Shown here: one piece after another, positions 42,191-52,218 of the stretch | Layout: the number at the start of each line of letters is the position of its first letter | How positions within the stretch are numbered: position 1 is the first letter of the stretch | Assembly (NCBI GenBank): GCA_039105265.1 | Contig: JAPFFF010000029.1 | Coordinates: forward strand, 1,488,001-1,552,000 | Length of the DNA: 64,000 bases | Reading direction: 5' to 3' | From: Tritrichomonas musculus | Lineage: Eukaryota; Parabasalia; Tritrichomonadida; Tritrichomonadidae | Made by a program: the position numbers and the translations under genes | Notes under the pieces: model-generated | Seen by the model: the letters and a program-made list of their open reading frames with translations, nothing else | Databases searched by the model: none | Told to the model about the DNA's origin: nothing

Positions 42191-42265
42191 GTCTATGTAG
42201 CATAGCGGTTATTGCGTTCAAACTCAACTAATGAAAGGACGGCGGTTCAAATCCACCCATAGACG
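42191..42265 (+). tRNA. tRNA-like gene, anticodon arm non-canonical
   Basis: The 75-nt sequence has a perfect 7-bp acceptor stem (GTCTATG with CATAGAC), an A-box-like TAGCATAGCGG and a B-box GGTTCAAATCC, followed by a Pol III T-run. The T-stem has one C-A mismatch and the D-stem only three pairs. I cannot fold the middle (42217-42240) into a 5-bp stem with a 7-nt loop, so no anticodon can be assigned safely; CTAATGA would be an Ile-type loop. It is a tRNA pseudogene or a diverged tRNA. Confidence 0.5.
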
Positions 42266-42278
42266 TTTTTTTTTTTTT
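42266..42278 (+). terminator. Pol III-type T-run terminator
   Basis: Thirteen T follow the tRNA-like acceptor stem directly. Confidence 0.5.
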
Positions 42279-42478
42279 CTTGAAGCTAGTATTTAAAAAA
42301 ATGAAAATATATTTTATTTGTTTTAGCAAAACATTGTCTAAAACGAATAGTTATTTCAATGATAATTAATATTGTCAGATGTTATTTAACAAATTAAATA
42401 ATTGACCCAAAAAAACTAGTACTGATAAATCATATATGTTCTCTGAGATGTATTCGTTCCTATATGTCTAATTGGAAA

Positions 42479-42786
42479 ATCACAAGAGAATCAATTTTTC
42501 GAAATGAAAACATAAAAATGGTCGTTATTTCAACTATATCGATGTTTCTTCAATTACTCTCTTGAATTGGTATTCTATTAAGTTCTCTTTCGAAAATGTT
42601 GGGTGGTGTTGGACTCGACTTAAGTGGTCCTCTTCAATCATGCTTATTTGATTTTGTTGGCGGTTTGGCATGATTAATCTCTGCTTTCATTACTGATGCA
42701 ATTGGCTCGAAATACATGTTTTCATTTTCATGTTTAGGCTTGCATTTTGGTTTATTAATGTATGCATTTACTTTCATGGATAGAAA
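42479..42786 (+). pseudogene. Decayed MFS transporter fragment
   Basis: Translation in one continuous frame matches residues of about 195-295 of the transporter at 39200-40402, e.g. GGVGLDL, LQSCLFDFVG, AFITDAIGSKYM. Two in-frame TGA codons (42563-42565, 42671-42673) break it, and both ends of the gene are missing. It ends against GATAGAAAAAACGATTGTCC, which matches the right end of the element at 48581-48987. A Mutator-like element may therefore have cut or captured it. Confidence 0.8.
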
Positions 42787-43132
42787 AAACGATTGTCCGA
42801 TTTTTTTTTTTTTTTTTTACGTCTTTAAAAAAGCATCATGAAAATGATGTAATGAAAAATCAATGTGAAAGTTGAAAATATTAATATTTTTAAATGTTTG
42901 TAATCAAAATAAAGGCATATGTATCTATGTGGTTTTGTAAAGGAGTTATAGAGATGTAAAATATTGAAAAGCTTATATATTGTTGATAGGTATAAATAAA
43001 GAATATTTTTTTTAAACAACAAATAAAATAAAATATATATAATTTATTATACAATAATAAATTATAATAATTAAATTATTCTAAAAAATTCATGAGAAAA
43101 ATTTATTTAAAAAAGTCGGAAATTGAATAAAT

Positions 43133-43795
43133 ATAGGGGTGTAACGATAGAAAATTTTCAATAAATTGAGATAAAAAATCAAATATCTATAGGATTTCCT
43201 TGAAAAACATATAGTTAAAATGAATATAAAAAACTATAAATAAAAAATAAATTCAATTGATCAAAAGCCTACCAGAAGTCGAGTATACACTTTTTAAATT
43301 TCTGAAGCTCTGTTTGAATCATGTTCATAAAAAAAACAATATAAAAATTATTAATAAATATAAATAATCATATACAAGTATATAATTAAAATATACGTTT
43401 ACTATTTGAAAATATAAAACAGAAGTCGAGATTACGCATTTTTATATTTCTGAAACTCTGTTTGATTTTTAAATAAGAGAAATATCCTTGTAAATGTATG
43501 ATATTTCATAGTATAAAATATAATATATACTATTTTATATATTGATAAATGATAAAATAATTTTTTATTTCATTTTTTTCTTTTATTTAATTCTATAATT
43601 CTGAAATACAAAAATTCCAAATAAGCAAACAGAGCTTTTGAAAAATGAAAATTGTATACTTGACTTCTGAAGGATGAAATGAAATAAAAAATATTTTTTC
43701 TGATTCTATATTTTGTATCTATTATAAATATATACTTTTTATAAATTTTAAATAAGTAGGTGAAAAAAAATCGTTATCTATCGTTACACCCCCTA
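43133..43795. mobile_element. 663-bp inverted-repeat element, 9-bp target duplication
   Basis: The ends TAGGGGTGTAACGATAGA (left) and TCTATCGTTACACCCCCTA (right) are inverted repeats. TGAATAAAT flanks both sides (43124-43132, 43796-43804). Inside, a subrepeat with AGAAGTCGAG and TTTCTGAA-CTCTGTTTG occurs twice directly (about 43274, 43421) and once inverted (about 43625-43672). Confidence 0.8.
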
Positions 43796-44189
43796 TGAAT
43801 AAATCTTTTTCCAGAAATAAATAATATTTAGAAATTATCATTTATGATATTAAATAATATTATTTTACCATTTTAATTATCAAAATGATTAATTCTAATT
43901 ATGATATACCATCTATAGCATAAAAACATATTGAATTGAAAAAATTCAATTTTCATAGAATTTTTAATTACTGGTATTGGCAAGACTTCTCAATTTATCT
44001 CAATAAATATTAATGCTCATTAGTTCAAAAAAGAATTATCTCAATAAATATTGATGCTCAAATGTAAGATACTAATTTTGTGGGTGTTTTTTGAGAATGA
44101 TTCGTTCGAGGTAATCGAGTTGTGTATGGTGATGATAGCATCATTCATCTAAGACGACTCAGGGATCATAGATCCTTTAGCGATAATTG

Positions 44190-44839
44190 TTTCTTTATCA
44201 ATAGAAAATGAAGATCAACTCATTTCAGCTATGTGTATAAAAAAAAAATGAGTTGATTCGAAAATGAGATAGTTTTCGAGTCCACCAGAAGTGATAGTTA
44301 TATATGAGTTTAATGTGTGTTATATGCATACTATTGATGGTAGAGCTGCTCAGAATTCGGTATTTTCAAAAATATGGCCAATAATTTTATATATTTGTGT
44401 GAAATTCTTATATTTGATTTTTATCTGGTCCCCATCATGGGCACATCTAATTTCATCAAGATTTGCATACTACAAAAGGAGAAAAATAAAAATATTTATC
44501 CCAAAATAAAAATTGATACATTTGAAACTTTGGCAGTTCAAATTAATTCGTTATTTTAATAAGCAAAAGTTAAAGATGAAAACATAATAATGCAGATGAA
44601 ACTCTTTGGTATATATTACCTTCAAAACAGATAACTTGAGTTTTAATTGGCTCAAAAAGTCTACAAAAAAGCATTGATGACAGTGAAATAGTTCATATTT
44701 CAGTTATGTGTTTAGTTTCTTCAAATTTGGAAAAACTTCCTTTATATTTAGTTGCAGAAAGATCAGAAAAGTCACAATTAAGCAAGCCATTCGGTAAAAT
44801 CATTCAACTCAATGTTTTCTCAAAATGTTGTTATCCAAT

Positions 44840-44896
<57 letters not shown>

Positions 44897-45175
44897 ATGC
44901 ATTTAATAGTTGACAGTTATTCAACTCACCAATCAGCTACTTCTATTCATAAAGCTAAACATAAATTTTTTTTTATTCTTAGTGGTTATATCAATTTATT
45001 GCAATCATTTTATATAGCAGTTTTTACTCCTTCAAAATCAATGACAAACTCAACCCTCAGACAATATCTTTTTACAAACAAAACAAATAAAGTTGGAAAA
45101 ATTAACGCAGTTCTATTACTGGTAGAAGAATGGCAAAAATTATCCAAAGAAATAATTATTAAAGGATATGGTTAA
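44190..45175 (+). pseudogene. Decayed DDE_1 (pogo/CENP-B-type) transposase
   Basis: From 44586 the frame reads NADETLWYILPSKQIT, the first catalytic-Asp region of DDE_1 transposases. It is interrupted by TGA at 44637-44639, then continues. After a 54-base A run the frame changes and resumes with HLIVDSYSTHQ, which holds the second Asp. The third Asp region, normally LLQPLD, reads LLQSFY. The N-terminal 400 bases show weak, multiply stopped similarity to the helix-turn-helix part. It is clearly inactive. Confidence 0.7.
44841..44894 (+). repeat. 54-base A homopolymer inside a transposase pseudogene
   Basis: Fifty-four consecutive A split the DDE_1 pseudogene between its first and second catalytic regions. 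The reading frame differs on the two sides. Confidence 0.9.
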
Positions 45176-45839
45176 TACTTCAACACCCCTTATACAAAAT
45201 TACATTAGCATTTATATTTTTTTTATATACAATTTCGTTTATATTTTAATATAGTTTCTTATTATAACTTTATAGAAAGTTCAATATACCTTTGTTTAAT
45301 TACGAGTTTACTTTTTGTATTTAATGTCATTTAATAGCCTTTCAAAATCAAACACTTAACTTACATTTTAAAAAATTTTGATGATCACCATTTGAAATGA
45401 AAAATATTATCATTTAGAAAACACGATTTTGAAGGTAAAAAGAACGATATTTCCGAGCCTAATAAACATCCATTTCTCAAAATTCAATGTTCATAGTTTT
45501 ATTTAATTTATCCTTTTATCTTATATTTTGTATTGTTTTCAGAGCAATGGGAATACTAGTGAATAACCTAAGTACACTTATATAATATTTAAACAATGAA
45601 GCTTTTTATAGATTTGATGTTGTCAATTAAAAAACTGTTATCTAAAGCTGAGGTTGTACTTGTAATGCCCATAGAATGAGATAAAATATTTTTTATTTTT
45701 AGTTTATCATTTTTAAAAATAAACTTTCTTTCGTTATTAATAATTTTAAAAATTCATTTTACTAAAAACTATATGAATTACCTCTGGTCTTAAATCTTCA
45801 CGAACAGGTTAGGCAATATTTAGGCCGCATCAAAATCTG
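45176..45839. other. A+T-rich intergenic region
   Basis: No gene or clear repeat is seen. It may hold untranslatable remains of the flanking transposases. Confidence 0.4.
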
Positions 45840-45867
<28 letters not shown>

Positions 45868-45870
<3 letters not shown>

Positions 45871-46856
45871 CAAGCCAGCATTGATCAATACTTACAACAA
45901 AAAACTAAGAGAAGATCAGAAACTCCACCAACAGTAGAAGTTCAAGGATATCAATATGCATTCCGTAACTACAAAGTAAATGGAATCTGTTATGTATGTA
46001 TTCATTGAAAAAACAGAAATATCACAGATAGATGTTTAGCTAATTTTTTAGTTCCATATTAAATTCATTCAAAAGAAAATTGGATCGAAAACGTTAAAAC
46101 TCAAAATTCCATACATTCAAATTATCCAGAAAAAGACAGAAGTGTAGCTCATTTTTTTACAGAATCAGAATTAGCAGCCAAAATAGAAGAATTTTACTAC
46201 TCAGAAGAACCATTTGACAAGGTACAGTACATATAATCAATTATTAGAATATATAAGACAGAATTTTCAAAGTAAAGAACCAGAACAAATCAAAGTAAAT
46301 AAACAATTTTTATAATAACGTTTATAATTCACTTGAACAAGAAGAGAAACTATAAAGAGAAACAAAAATATTTAAAAACAAAAGAGGTGATAATTTTGAA
46401 TTGTTCGATTTAACTTTTTCAGATTCAAATTATTTGGCCAAATTATTTGCTTTTCTTCAGAATTTCAGTACACTTTAATTCCAAAAGTTTCAATTATAGG
46501 AATTGATGGAACTTTTCGAACAGCTCCTCCAAATTTTGAACAAGTTTTAGTCACTATTGGTAAAACAAACAGATTTAATGTCTAATTAGCTTACTTTTTT
46601 TTTACAATCAAAGAGTCAAGATATATATACGATGGCGTTTGAAAATTTTAAACTTTTTATCCCTGATTTTTATTTTGGTACCACTTTTATTTGCGATTTC
46701 GAAGTAGGAGAAATAAATGCGACTAAAAATATTTTTATCATAAATTGTTTAAGTTTGCAATTATGTTACTTTCATTTCGTTAAAGCTATAAAAACATATT
46801 TGATAAGCACATATTATCATCAGCTTGATGCTACATCTTTTACTAGATTTTTGTAA
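45868..46856 (+). pseudogene. Decayed Mutator-like (MULE) transposase
   Basis: An ATG directly follows a 29-base A run. The start encodes YAFRNYKVNGICYVCIH, like the FLYWCH-type zinc region of MULE proteins. Further on, SIIGIDGTFRTAPPNFEQV matches the first catalytic-Asp block of MULE transposases. Then CDFEVGEINA and CYFHFVKAI match the second Asp and the C..H block. Several stops (e.g. within 46000-46070 and near 46585) and at least one frameshift break it. It is much shorter than an intact MULE protein. It is the only transposase trace of the class expected to make 9-bp duplications in this window. Confidence 0.7.
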
Positions 46857-47070
46857 TATGAGAATCAATATTCAATATATATCAGAAAATTTCAATTTCT
46901 TATTTTTTGAGTGCATATTATTTTGAATTGCCTTTACATTTCTAAATTTTATTTTTCACATATAATAATTTTAATTAGATTACCTATTTTTTACAAATTC
47001 TTTTTTTTATAAACGCACACTTTTGGTGAACTAAATTGACTAAAATCCACTTTATGTGCAAATTATATGG

Positions 47071-47114
<44 letters not shown>

Positions 47115-47763
47115 TAATACTAATAATAATAATAAAAATAAAAATAAAAACATTTCCTCCTGTTTTAATTGGATTCATTGCGACAATATCAAGTTATAAC
47201 TTCATTTTCATCTGACGTATAGATTCAATGTATTTCGTTCCCAATTACTCTTAATTGATCAATGTTTCCTATTTAATTTTTCGTTTCACAAATCTCAGTT
47301 TTAAATATTTCTGATATCACCCTTATTTCATATATGCTTGTGGTGAATAAGACAAAAGAATGAAAACAACTCAATGTTTTCTCAAAATTTGAATATCGTT
47401 TTCTTTTTATAGTAATCACCATTCACCAAAAATTTATTTGTCTTTTACTATTTTTTATTAATATGATTTCCTTAAACTTAAAATGGCACTGAAATGAATT
47501 AGTATTCATTTAAGGCTTTACTCCAGAAATTCGCTTCTATTCTTTTTGCAGATTCTGCGATTTGTCCAATAAAGTGGAATTAATTCAATTTTTCTTGTGC
47601 TTATTATTCTCCTTTACTGACATATGCCTTCTCTTAATTCCAAAATTTGCGAATCACAAGCAAATTTTACTTTTTTTAAAAAATGAGATGTAGAAAAATT
47701 AAATTTTACTTTTTTAAAATATTATTTTAATATAATCACTAACCTTTACTTTATGTACAAACC
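46857..47763. other. Intergenic region with long A run and microsatellite
   Basis: A 41-base A run (47071-47111) is followed by ACTAAT, AATAAT and AATAAA microsatellite units to about 47150. There is no gene. Confidence 0.5.
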
Positions 47764-47772
47764 TTGAAAACT

Positions 47773-48376
47773 ATACCTTCTAATGGTAACCTGAAAAAAT
47801 GGACCCGACCCGTTTTTTTCGGGTAGGGTAATTACCCACCATTCAAGTGAAGTGTTTAAGTATTACCCGATTATTTTTCTTTAATCATTCATTTAATTCA
47901 TAATAATAAATAATAAATATTAATTTTTTTCATTAAAAATTTTGATTTCTTGATTCATTTTCAATATCTGATTCAAACTTTAAGGAAAATTTTCCTCTGA
48001 AAAAGCTGATATAAATTCAATTTCAATTTTTTTTTATATTATAATATTACATTTAATACTTTATTCTAAACCCAACAAATAACATAATTAATATTCCATA
48101 AAAAAAATGATTTTTTTTTGGAATCACTTAAATTGATATCATCCAAACATATAATATCGTAGCAAATTGCATCTCAAATATTATCAATAGAATATCTGAC
48201 AAGAATAATAATAATATTATTAAAGAAATGGTCTGGTAAAAAAATACCATCTTTATAAATGGCCGGGTAAAATTTTACCTTTAGGTAATATGTTATTTTC
48301 CTACCCAGGTAAAAAATGACCCTACCCAAGAAGGACCTGTCAAAAGGGGTCGGGTAGGTACCGCTTTCAAGGTCTA
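47773..48376. mobile_element. 604-bp MITE, copy 1, 9-bp target duplication
   Basis: It is flanked by TTGAAAACT at 47764-47772 and 48377-48385. The body is nearly identical to 49134-49761. The ends form an imperfect inverted repeat (ATACCTT... / ...AAGGTCTA). GGGTA/TACCC motifs are dense near both ends, including a hairpin of GACCCGACCCG type around 47800-47830. There is no ORF. Confidence 0.9.
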
Positions 48377-48390
48377 TTGAAAACTGAGTT

Positions 48391-48580
48391 CAAAAAACTT
48401 TACCTCCATTTCAAATTTTAAATCATTTTATCTTTTTTATCAAACAATTTAATTGCATCATTCTTCATTAATAATATATTATATAATTATCATAATATTA
48501 ATTAAATTTTAAAAAATTAATTCATATTTAAAATATAAAGATATGATTATTTTAAATTGAGAGGGAGGTAATGTTTTTTG
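48391..48580. mobile_element. 190-bp foldback element
   Basis: CAAAAAACTTTACCTCC at 48391-48407 is inverted at 48563-48580 (GGGAGGTAATGTTTTTTG), and weaker similarity continues inward to about 40 bases. It is squeezed between two other elements; its right end coincides with the target site of the next one. Confidence 0.6.
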
Positions 48581-48987
48581 GGGGAATCGTATTTTTCTAC
48601 GCCACTTTTTGAAAACTTTTAAACTTTTTGAATACTTTTTTATACATTTTTTATTCAATTTTTGCTAAATAATGCATAAATATTTAGTTCAAATGGCTTC
48701 ACGATTCATCCAGCAATTCAAGGAGCCTGATTCGGCTTCGCGCAGCCCTGTGGTGATCACTGGTACGTATATTCCTGAAAAATTATGTAAAAATAAAAAA
48801 AATTATATCAAAAAAAGCAAATAGTTATAATTTTAAGAGAAAATTTAAATTTACGCTTTTCTTGGTTAATTTTCTTAACAGAGTAAGTTAAATTTCACCT
48901 TAAGATGGCGGTTTTCAACTTTCCATGAATAGCTATTCATGGATAGAAAAACCATTCAAAAAGTGGCGTAGAAAAAAACGATTGTCC
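48581..48987. mobile_element. 407-bp element with 9-bp target duplication and apparent captured exon
   Basis: The ends (48581-48613 and 48955-48987) are inverted repeats over about 33 bases; the core is TTCTACGCCACTTTTTGAA. TGTTTTTTG flanks both sides (48572-48580, 48988-48996). Inside lies G+C-richer coding-like DNA at 48693-48762. Confidence 0.8.
48693..48762 (+). pseudogene. Gene-start fragment carried inside the 407-bp element
   Basis: An ATG opens a frame with codon-like G+C-rich usage, starting MASRFIQQFK and including SASRSPVVIT. This is unlike the surrounding A/T DNA. It is followed directly by GTACGT (48763-48768), which fits the trichomonad 5' splice consensus GTAYGT; a TTAACAG lies at 48885-48891. 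I could not identify the source gene, and joining across gives an immediate stop. Confidence 0.4.
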
Positions 48988-49133
48988 TGTTTTTTGAGCA
49001 AGGTTTATTTTTTCTATCGTTCTTTGTAGAACAAGGTTTGTACCAAAAGTGAAGTCTAATAATCACTTATATATATATGTATATTAATTATTGTATTATG
49101 AATAATTATCATACTTATAAATATGATACAACT

Positions 49134-49761
49134 ATACCTTCTAATGGTAACCTGAAAAAATGGACCCGACCCGTTTTTTTCGGGTAGGGTAATTACCCAC
49201 CATTCAAGTGAAGTGTTTAAGTATTACCCGATTATTTTTCTTTAATTATTCATTTAATTTATAATAATAAATAATAAATATTAATTTTTTTCATTAAAAA
49301 TTTTGATTTCTTGATTCATTTTCAATATCTGATTCAAACTTTAAGGAAAATTTTCCTCTGAAAAAGCTGATATAAATTCAATTTCAATTTTTTTTAATAT
49401 TATAATATTACATTTATAACTTTATTCTAAACCCAACAAATAACATAATTAATATTAAATTTTCATATTATGATTATTATTCCATAAAAAAAATGAATTT
49501 TTTTGGAATCACTTAAATTGATATCATCCAAACATATGATATCGTAGCAAATTGCATCTCAAATATTATCAATAGAATATCTGACAAGAATAATAATAAT
49601 ATCATTAAAGAAATGGTCTGGTAAAAAAATACCATCTTTATAAATGGCCGGGTAAAATTTTACCTTTAGGTAATATGTTATTTTCCTACCCAGGTAAAAA
49701 ATGACCCTACCCAAGAAGGACCTGTCAAAAGGGGTCGGGTAGGTACCGCTTTCAAGGTCTA
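49134..49761. mobile_element. 628-bp MITE, copy 2, 9-bp target duplication
   Basis: It is flanked by GATACAACT at 49125-49133 and 49762-49770. It matches copy 1 (47773-48376) except for scattered substitutions and an extra stretch of about 24 bases near 49460-49483. Different target sites and near-identity indicate two independent, recent insertions. Confidence 0.9.
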
Positions 49762-49976
49762 GATACAACTCATAATAATTTTGACTACTTTACAAAATTT
49801 CTGATCGTTAAGAAGTCAATGTTATCTTAGTGTTTTTGTGATAATATATCAAAATACTCATATTTTTTATTTATTATTATACATATATAAGTAGCTATAT
49901 TAAAATCTAAATATAAAACCCAGGCCTTGATGCAGTAGATTTGAAAATAAAATAAAAAAATGATTTATTTTTAATT

Positions 49977-50588
49977 TTAACATTTACATTCGCGCTTTTC
50001 AGGTTCTTCATTTGTTGGAGTGAGCTGTCTTGACGTTTCTTGCGCTGTGACTGCTACAATTTCGCCTTTGAGAACTTTATGTAAAACGTCGGTTGCAGCT
50101 TTCATGAAAGCTTCTTTGATTCCTTCGCCGTTAAGTGCAGATGTTTCGTAATATTCAAGTTGGTGCGTCCTAGCAAAATCTTGTGCTTCTTCGCGTGAAA
50201 CTGTTCTTCTATCAGCTAAATCAAGTTTATTACCAATGAGAATTGCAACACATTTTGGATCTGCTTCAAGTCTAGCATCACGCAACCAACGAGGAATTTG
50301 ATCAAATGTTTTTCTATCTGTAATATCAAAGACTAGAATGACTCCGAGTGCAGCTCTAAAGTAAGCTTTTGCGATTGTATAGAAGCGCTCTTGGCCCGCA
50401 GTATCCCAAAGCATCATTTTTAATTTGTGGTTTTCTATTGTAGTAAAATAAGTAAAATATTCAATTCCAACAGTACTTTGAGTACCTTGAACAAATCTGT
50501 CTTCAGCTAAACGCCTTAGAATTGATGTTTTACCTCCACCGCTTGCTCCAATAATAACATATTTTAATTGAGTAATTTCGTCTGTCAT
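49977..50588 (-). CDS. Rab-family small GTPase (203 aa)
   Basis: This membrane-trafficking GTPase has all G motifs: GASGGGKTS (P-loop), T near 39 in switch I, WDTAGQE (switch II), NKLD (nucleotide specificity) and ETSA. The C-terminus ends CKC, a double-Cys geranylgeranylation signal. The start at 50588 is chosen because the 14-codon upstream extension lacks an ATG and an Inr-like TCATT lies inside it. The P-loop GGG is less common than GxGVGKT but allowed. The pattern is closest to the Rab2/4/14 type by eye; exact subfamily uncertain. Confidence 0.9.
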   Translation of the reverse strand: MTDEITQLKYVIIGASGGGKTSILRRLAEDRFVQGTQSTVGIEYFTYFTTIENHKLKMMLWDTAGQERFYTIAKAYFRAALGVILVFDITDRKTFDQIPRWLRDARLEADPKCVAILIGNKLDLADRRTVSREEAQDFARTHQLEYYETSALNGEGIKEAFMKAATDVLHKVLKGEIVAVTAQETSRQLTPTNEEPEKRECKC

Positions 50589-50610
50589 TACTTTATAAAT
50601 GATCGGAATT

Positions 50611-50615
50611 AATGA
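50611..50615 (-). promoter_or_regulatory. Inr-like motif TCATT for the Rab gene
   Basis: TCATT on the minus strand lies about 22 bases before the ATG at 50588. It argues against the longer in-frame extension. Confidence 0.5.
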
Positions 50616-51621
50616 ACTATCTTTTCTCAAAAAGTTACCTTTTCAATTTTTAATGTTAATTTTTTTTTATTTCCTTTTTATTATTTCGTTATATAATTAT
50701 TAATTATTGATTAAAATATAGATTAAATATATATTACAACTAAATATAAATATTAATCATATATATACCAAGATATTTTAAATATTTTTTAAGATTTTTT
50801 AAACATAATTTTAGTAGCATTTAACAAGCCTAAATATTATATTTTTGTAATATCAAATATATAATTAAATTTTAAAAATAAATAATTACAGAACATATAA
50901 ATACAAATAAAATTAATCCCAAAATTTGTAAATTTTTATTCTTTTATCAGAAAAAAATAAACATTGTTTTATTAAATATCTTACTGTTTTATTTTATACT
51001 CATCTAATATATATATATTATATAATCTAATAATCATATGATGAATAAATAATTATGCTTATTTTGAGAAAAAATCTTTTTTAATGAAAATAAGCTCATT
51101 TTTATTTTTTTTTAAACTTTAATATGAAACGATAACATTCAAATAAAGCATTCAAACATTTGATTGAATTAATAATTCTAATATCTTGTTAAATACCATA
51201 TATTTCATTTAAGATTAATGATAATTATCATATTATAATAAGAAATATTTCTATCAAATCAATTTTTTTAAAATAATCGTATACACATATTTATATATTC
51301 ATACTCAAATAAAAAGGATTATATATATAATAATTTGATCAATAAATACTAAAATAAAAACAGTATTATAAAAGAATTATATGAAATAAAATAATTTTTC
51401 ATAATAAATTTATTTGTATTGCCAAAATTCTTTGGGGGTATATTGCTATCTATGCATTTTGGCATTACAAATCTTTTGAAAATAGCCCCAAAGAATTTTT
51501 TTTTAAATATTTTATGAATATATAATTATATGACTTCAAAATAACAAAATTACTTTATTTATTCAAATCTATTTATTCAAATCTATTTATTCAAATCTAT
51601 ATTTTAGATTTTATCTATATT
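50616..51621. other. A+T-rich intergenic region with one hairpin and one tandem repeat
   Basis: AAAATTCTTTGGGG at 51424-51437 is perfectly inverted at 51486-51499, forming a small foldback. TTTATTCAAATCTA is repeated three times head to tail at 51558-51599, next to the 3' end of the following minus-strand gene. There is nothing else. Confidence 0.5.
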
Positions 51622-52218
51622 TTAATGTTCATTGAAAATAAAATTATCTTCGATATTTTCATCGTTATCTAATTTAGCATATCCGTTATTAACTGAGCCA
51701 TGACCTTTCTTTACCTTACTTTTTCCTTTATTGTGAAATTCTGCTTCTGGAAATGGATCAGTTACTTCAAATTGAATCGACATTTGACCTACAACTTTTC
51801 GGTTGTTGTTGATGTTTTTCTCAAAGCCTTTTCCTTTATTTTCTTTTCTTATTTTTGACAGTGGTTCGAAAATAGAAATAGTTTTAACATCTGTGTTTGA
51901 AGTATCATCTTTATTTTTTGGATATTGATCAGATTTCACAACTGTTGATGCAATAATTGGATCTGCTTGAATGAAATTCTTCCTTCTGAAAACAAAAATA
52001 ATTTTCTGCGTTTTATCAGTAACATTGACTGTGAAATAGTGATGAACATGTCCAATATCTTTTGGATTTATTGAAAAATGCTGCTTTTTTTCTTCTGGAA
52101 GAGTTGTGATACTAACACGAATTTTTTCTTTGTTATGTATCAAATTACCTTTGAGATTAAAAGCTAATAAATGTATGTTTAAACCATACACATTTCCTTG
52201 GGTTGTAGTTTCAGTCAT
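51622..52218 (-). CDS. Trichomonad-type small protein, possibly C2-like (198 aa)
   Basis: This is a 198-residue protein without a secure family. Residues 8-95 look like a beta sandwich (alternating hydrophobic strands, VYGLNIHLLAFN ... YFTVNV ... KIIFVFRRKN), followed by a DPIIAST motif. Residues 100-150 are a charged linker. A strand-like SIQFEVTDPF is at about 152-161, and the tail is Gly/Lys/Asp-rich. I recall similar proteins as an abundant uncharacterised trichomonad family, but cannot verify this. A C2-like membrane or protein-binding role is inference. An Inr-like TCATT lies about ten bases before the ATG. Confidence 0.6.
   Translation of the reverse strand: MTETTTQGNVYGLNIHLLAFNLKGNLIHNKEKIRVSITTLPEEKKQHFSINPKDIGHVHHYFTVNVTDKTQKIIFVFRRKNFIQADPIIASTVVKSDQYPKNKDDTSNTDVKTISIFEPLSKIRKENKGKGFEKNINNNRKVVGQMSIQFEVTDPFPEAEFHNKGKSKVKKGHGSVNNGYAKLDNDENIEDNFIFNEH

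Noticed and set aside
42563..42673. Two in-frame TGA codons suggesting TGA reassignment
   Set aside because: The integrase (14489-14491) and the 43-aa ORF end in TGA at sensible places, and intact genes have no internal TGA; decay is simpler.
44706..45175. Two ORFs with long poly-lysine runs
   Set aside because: The lysines come from a 54-A homopolymer within a decayed DDE_1 transposase; not genes.
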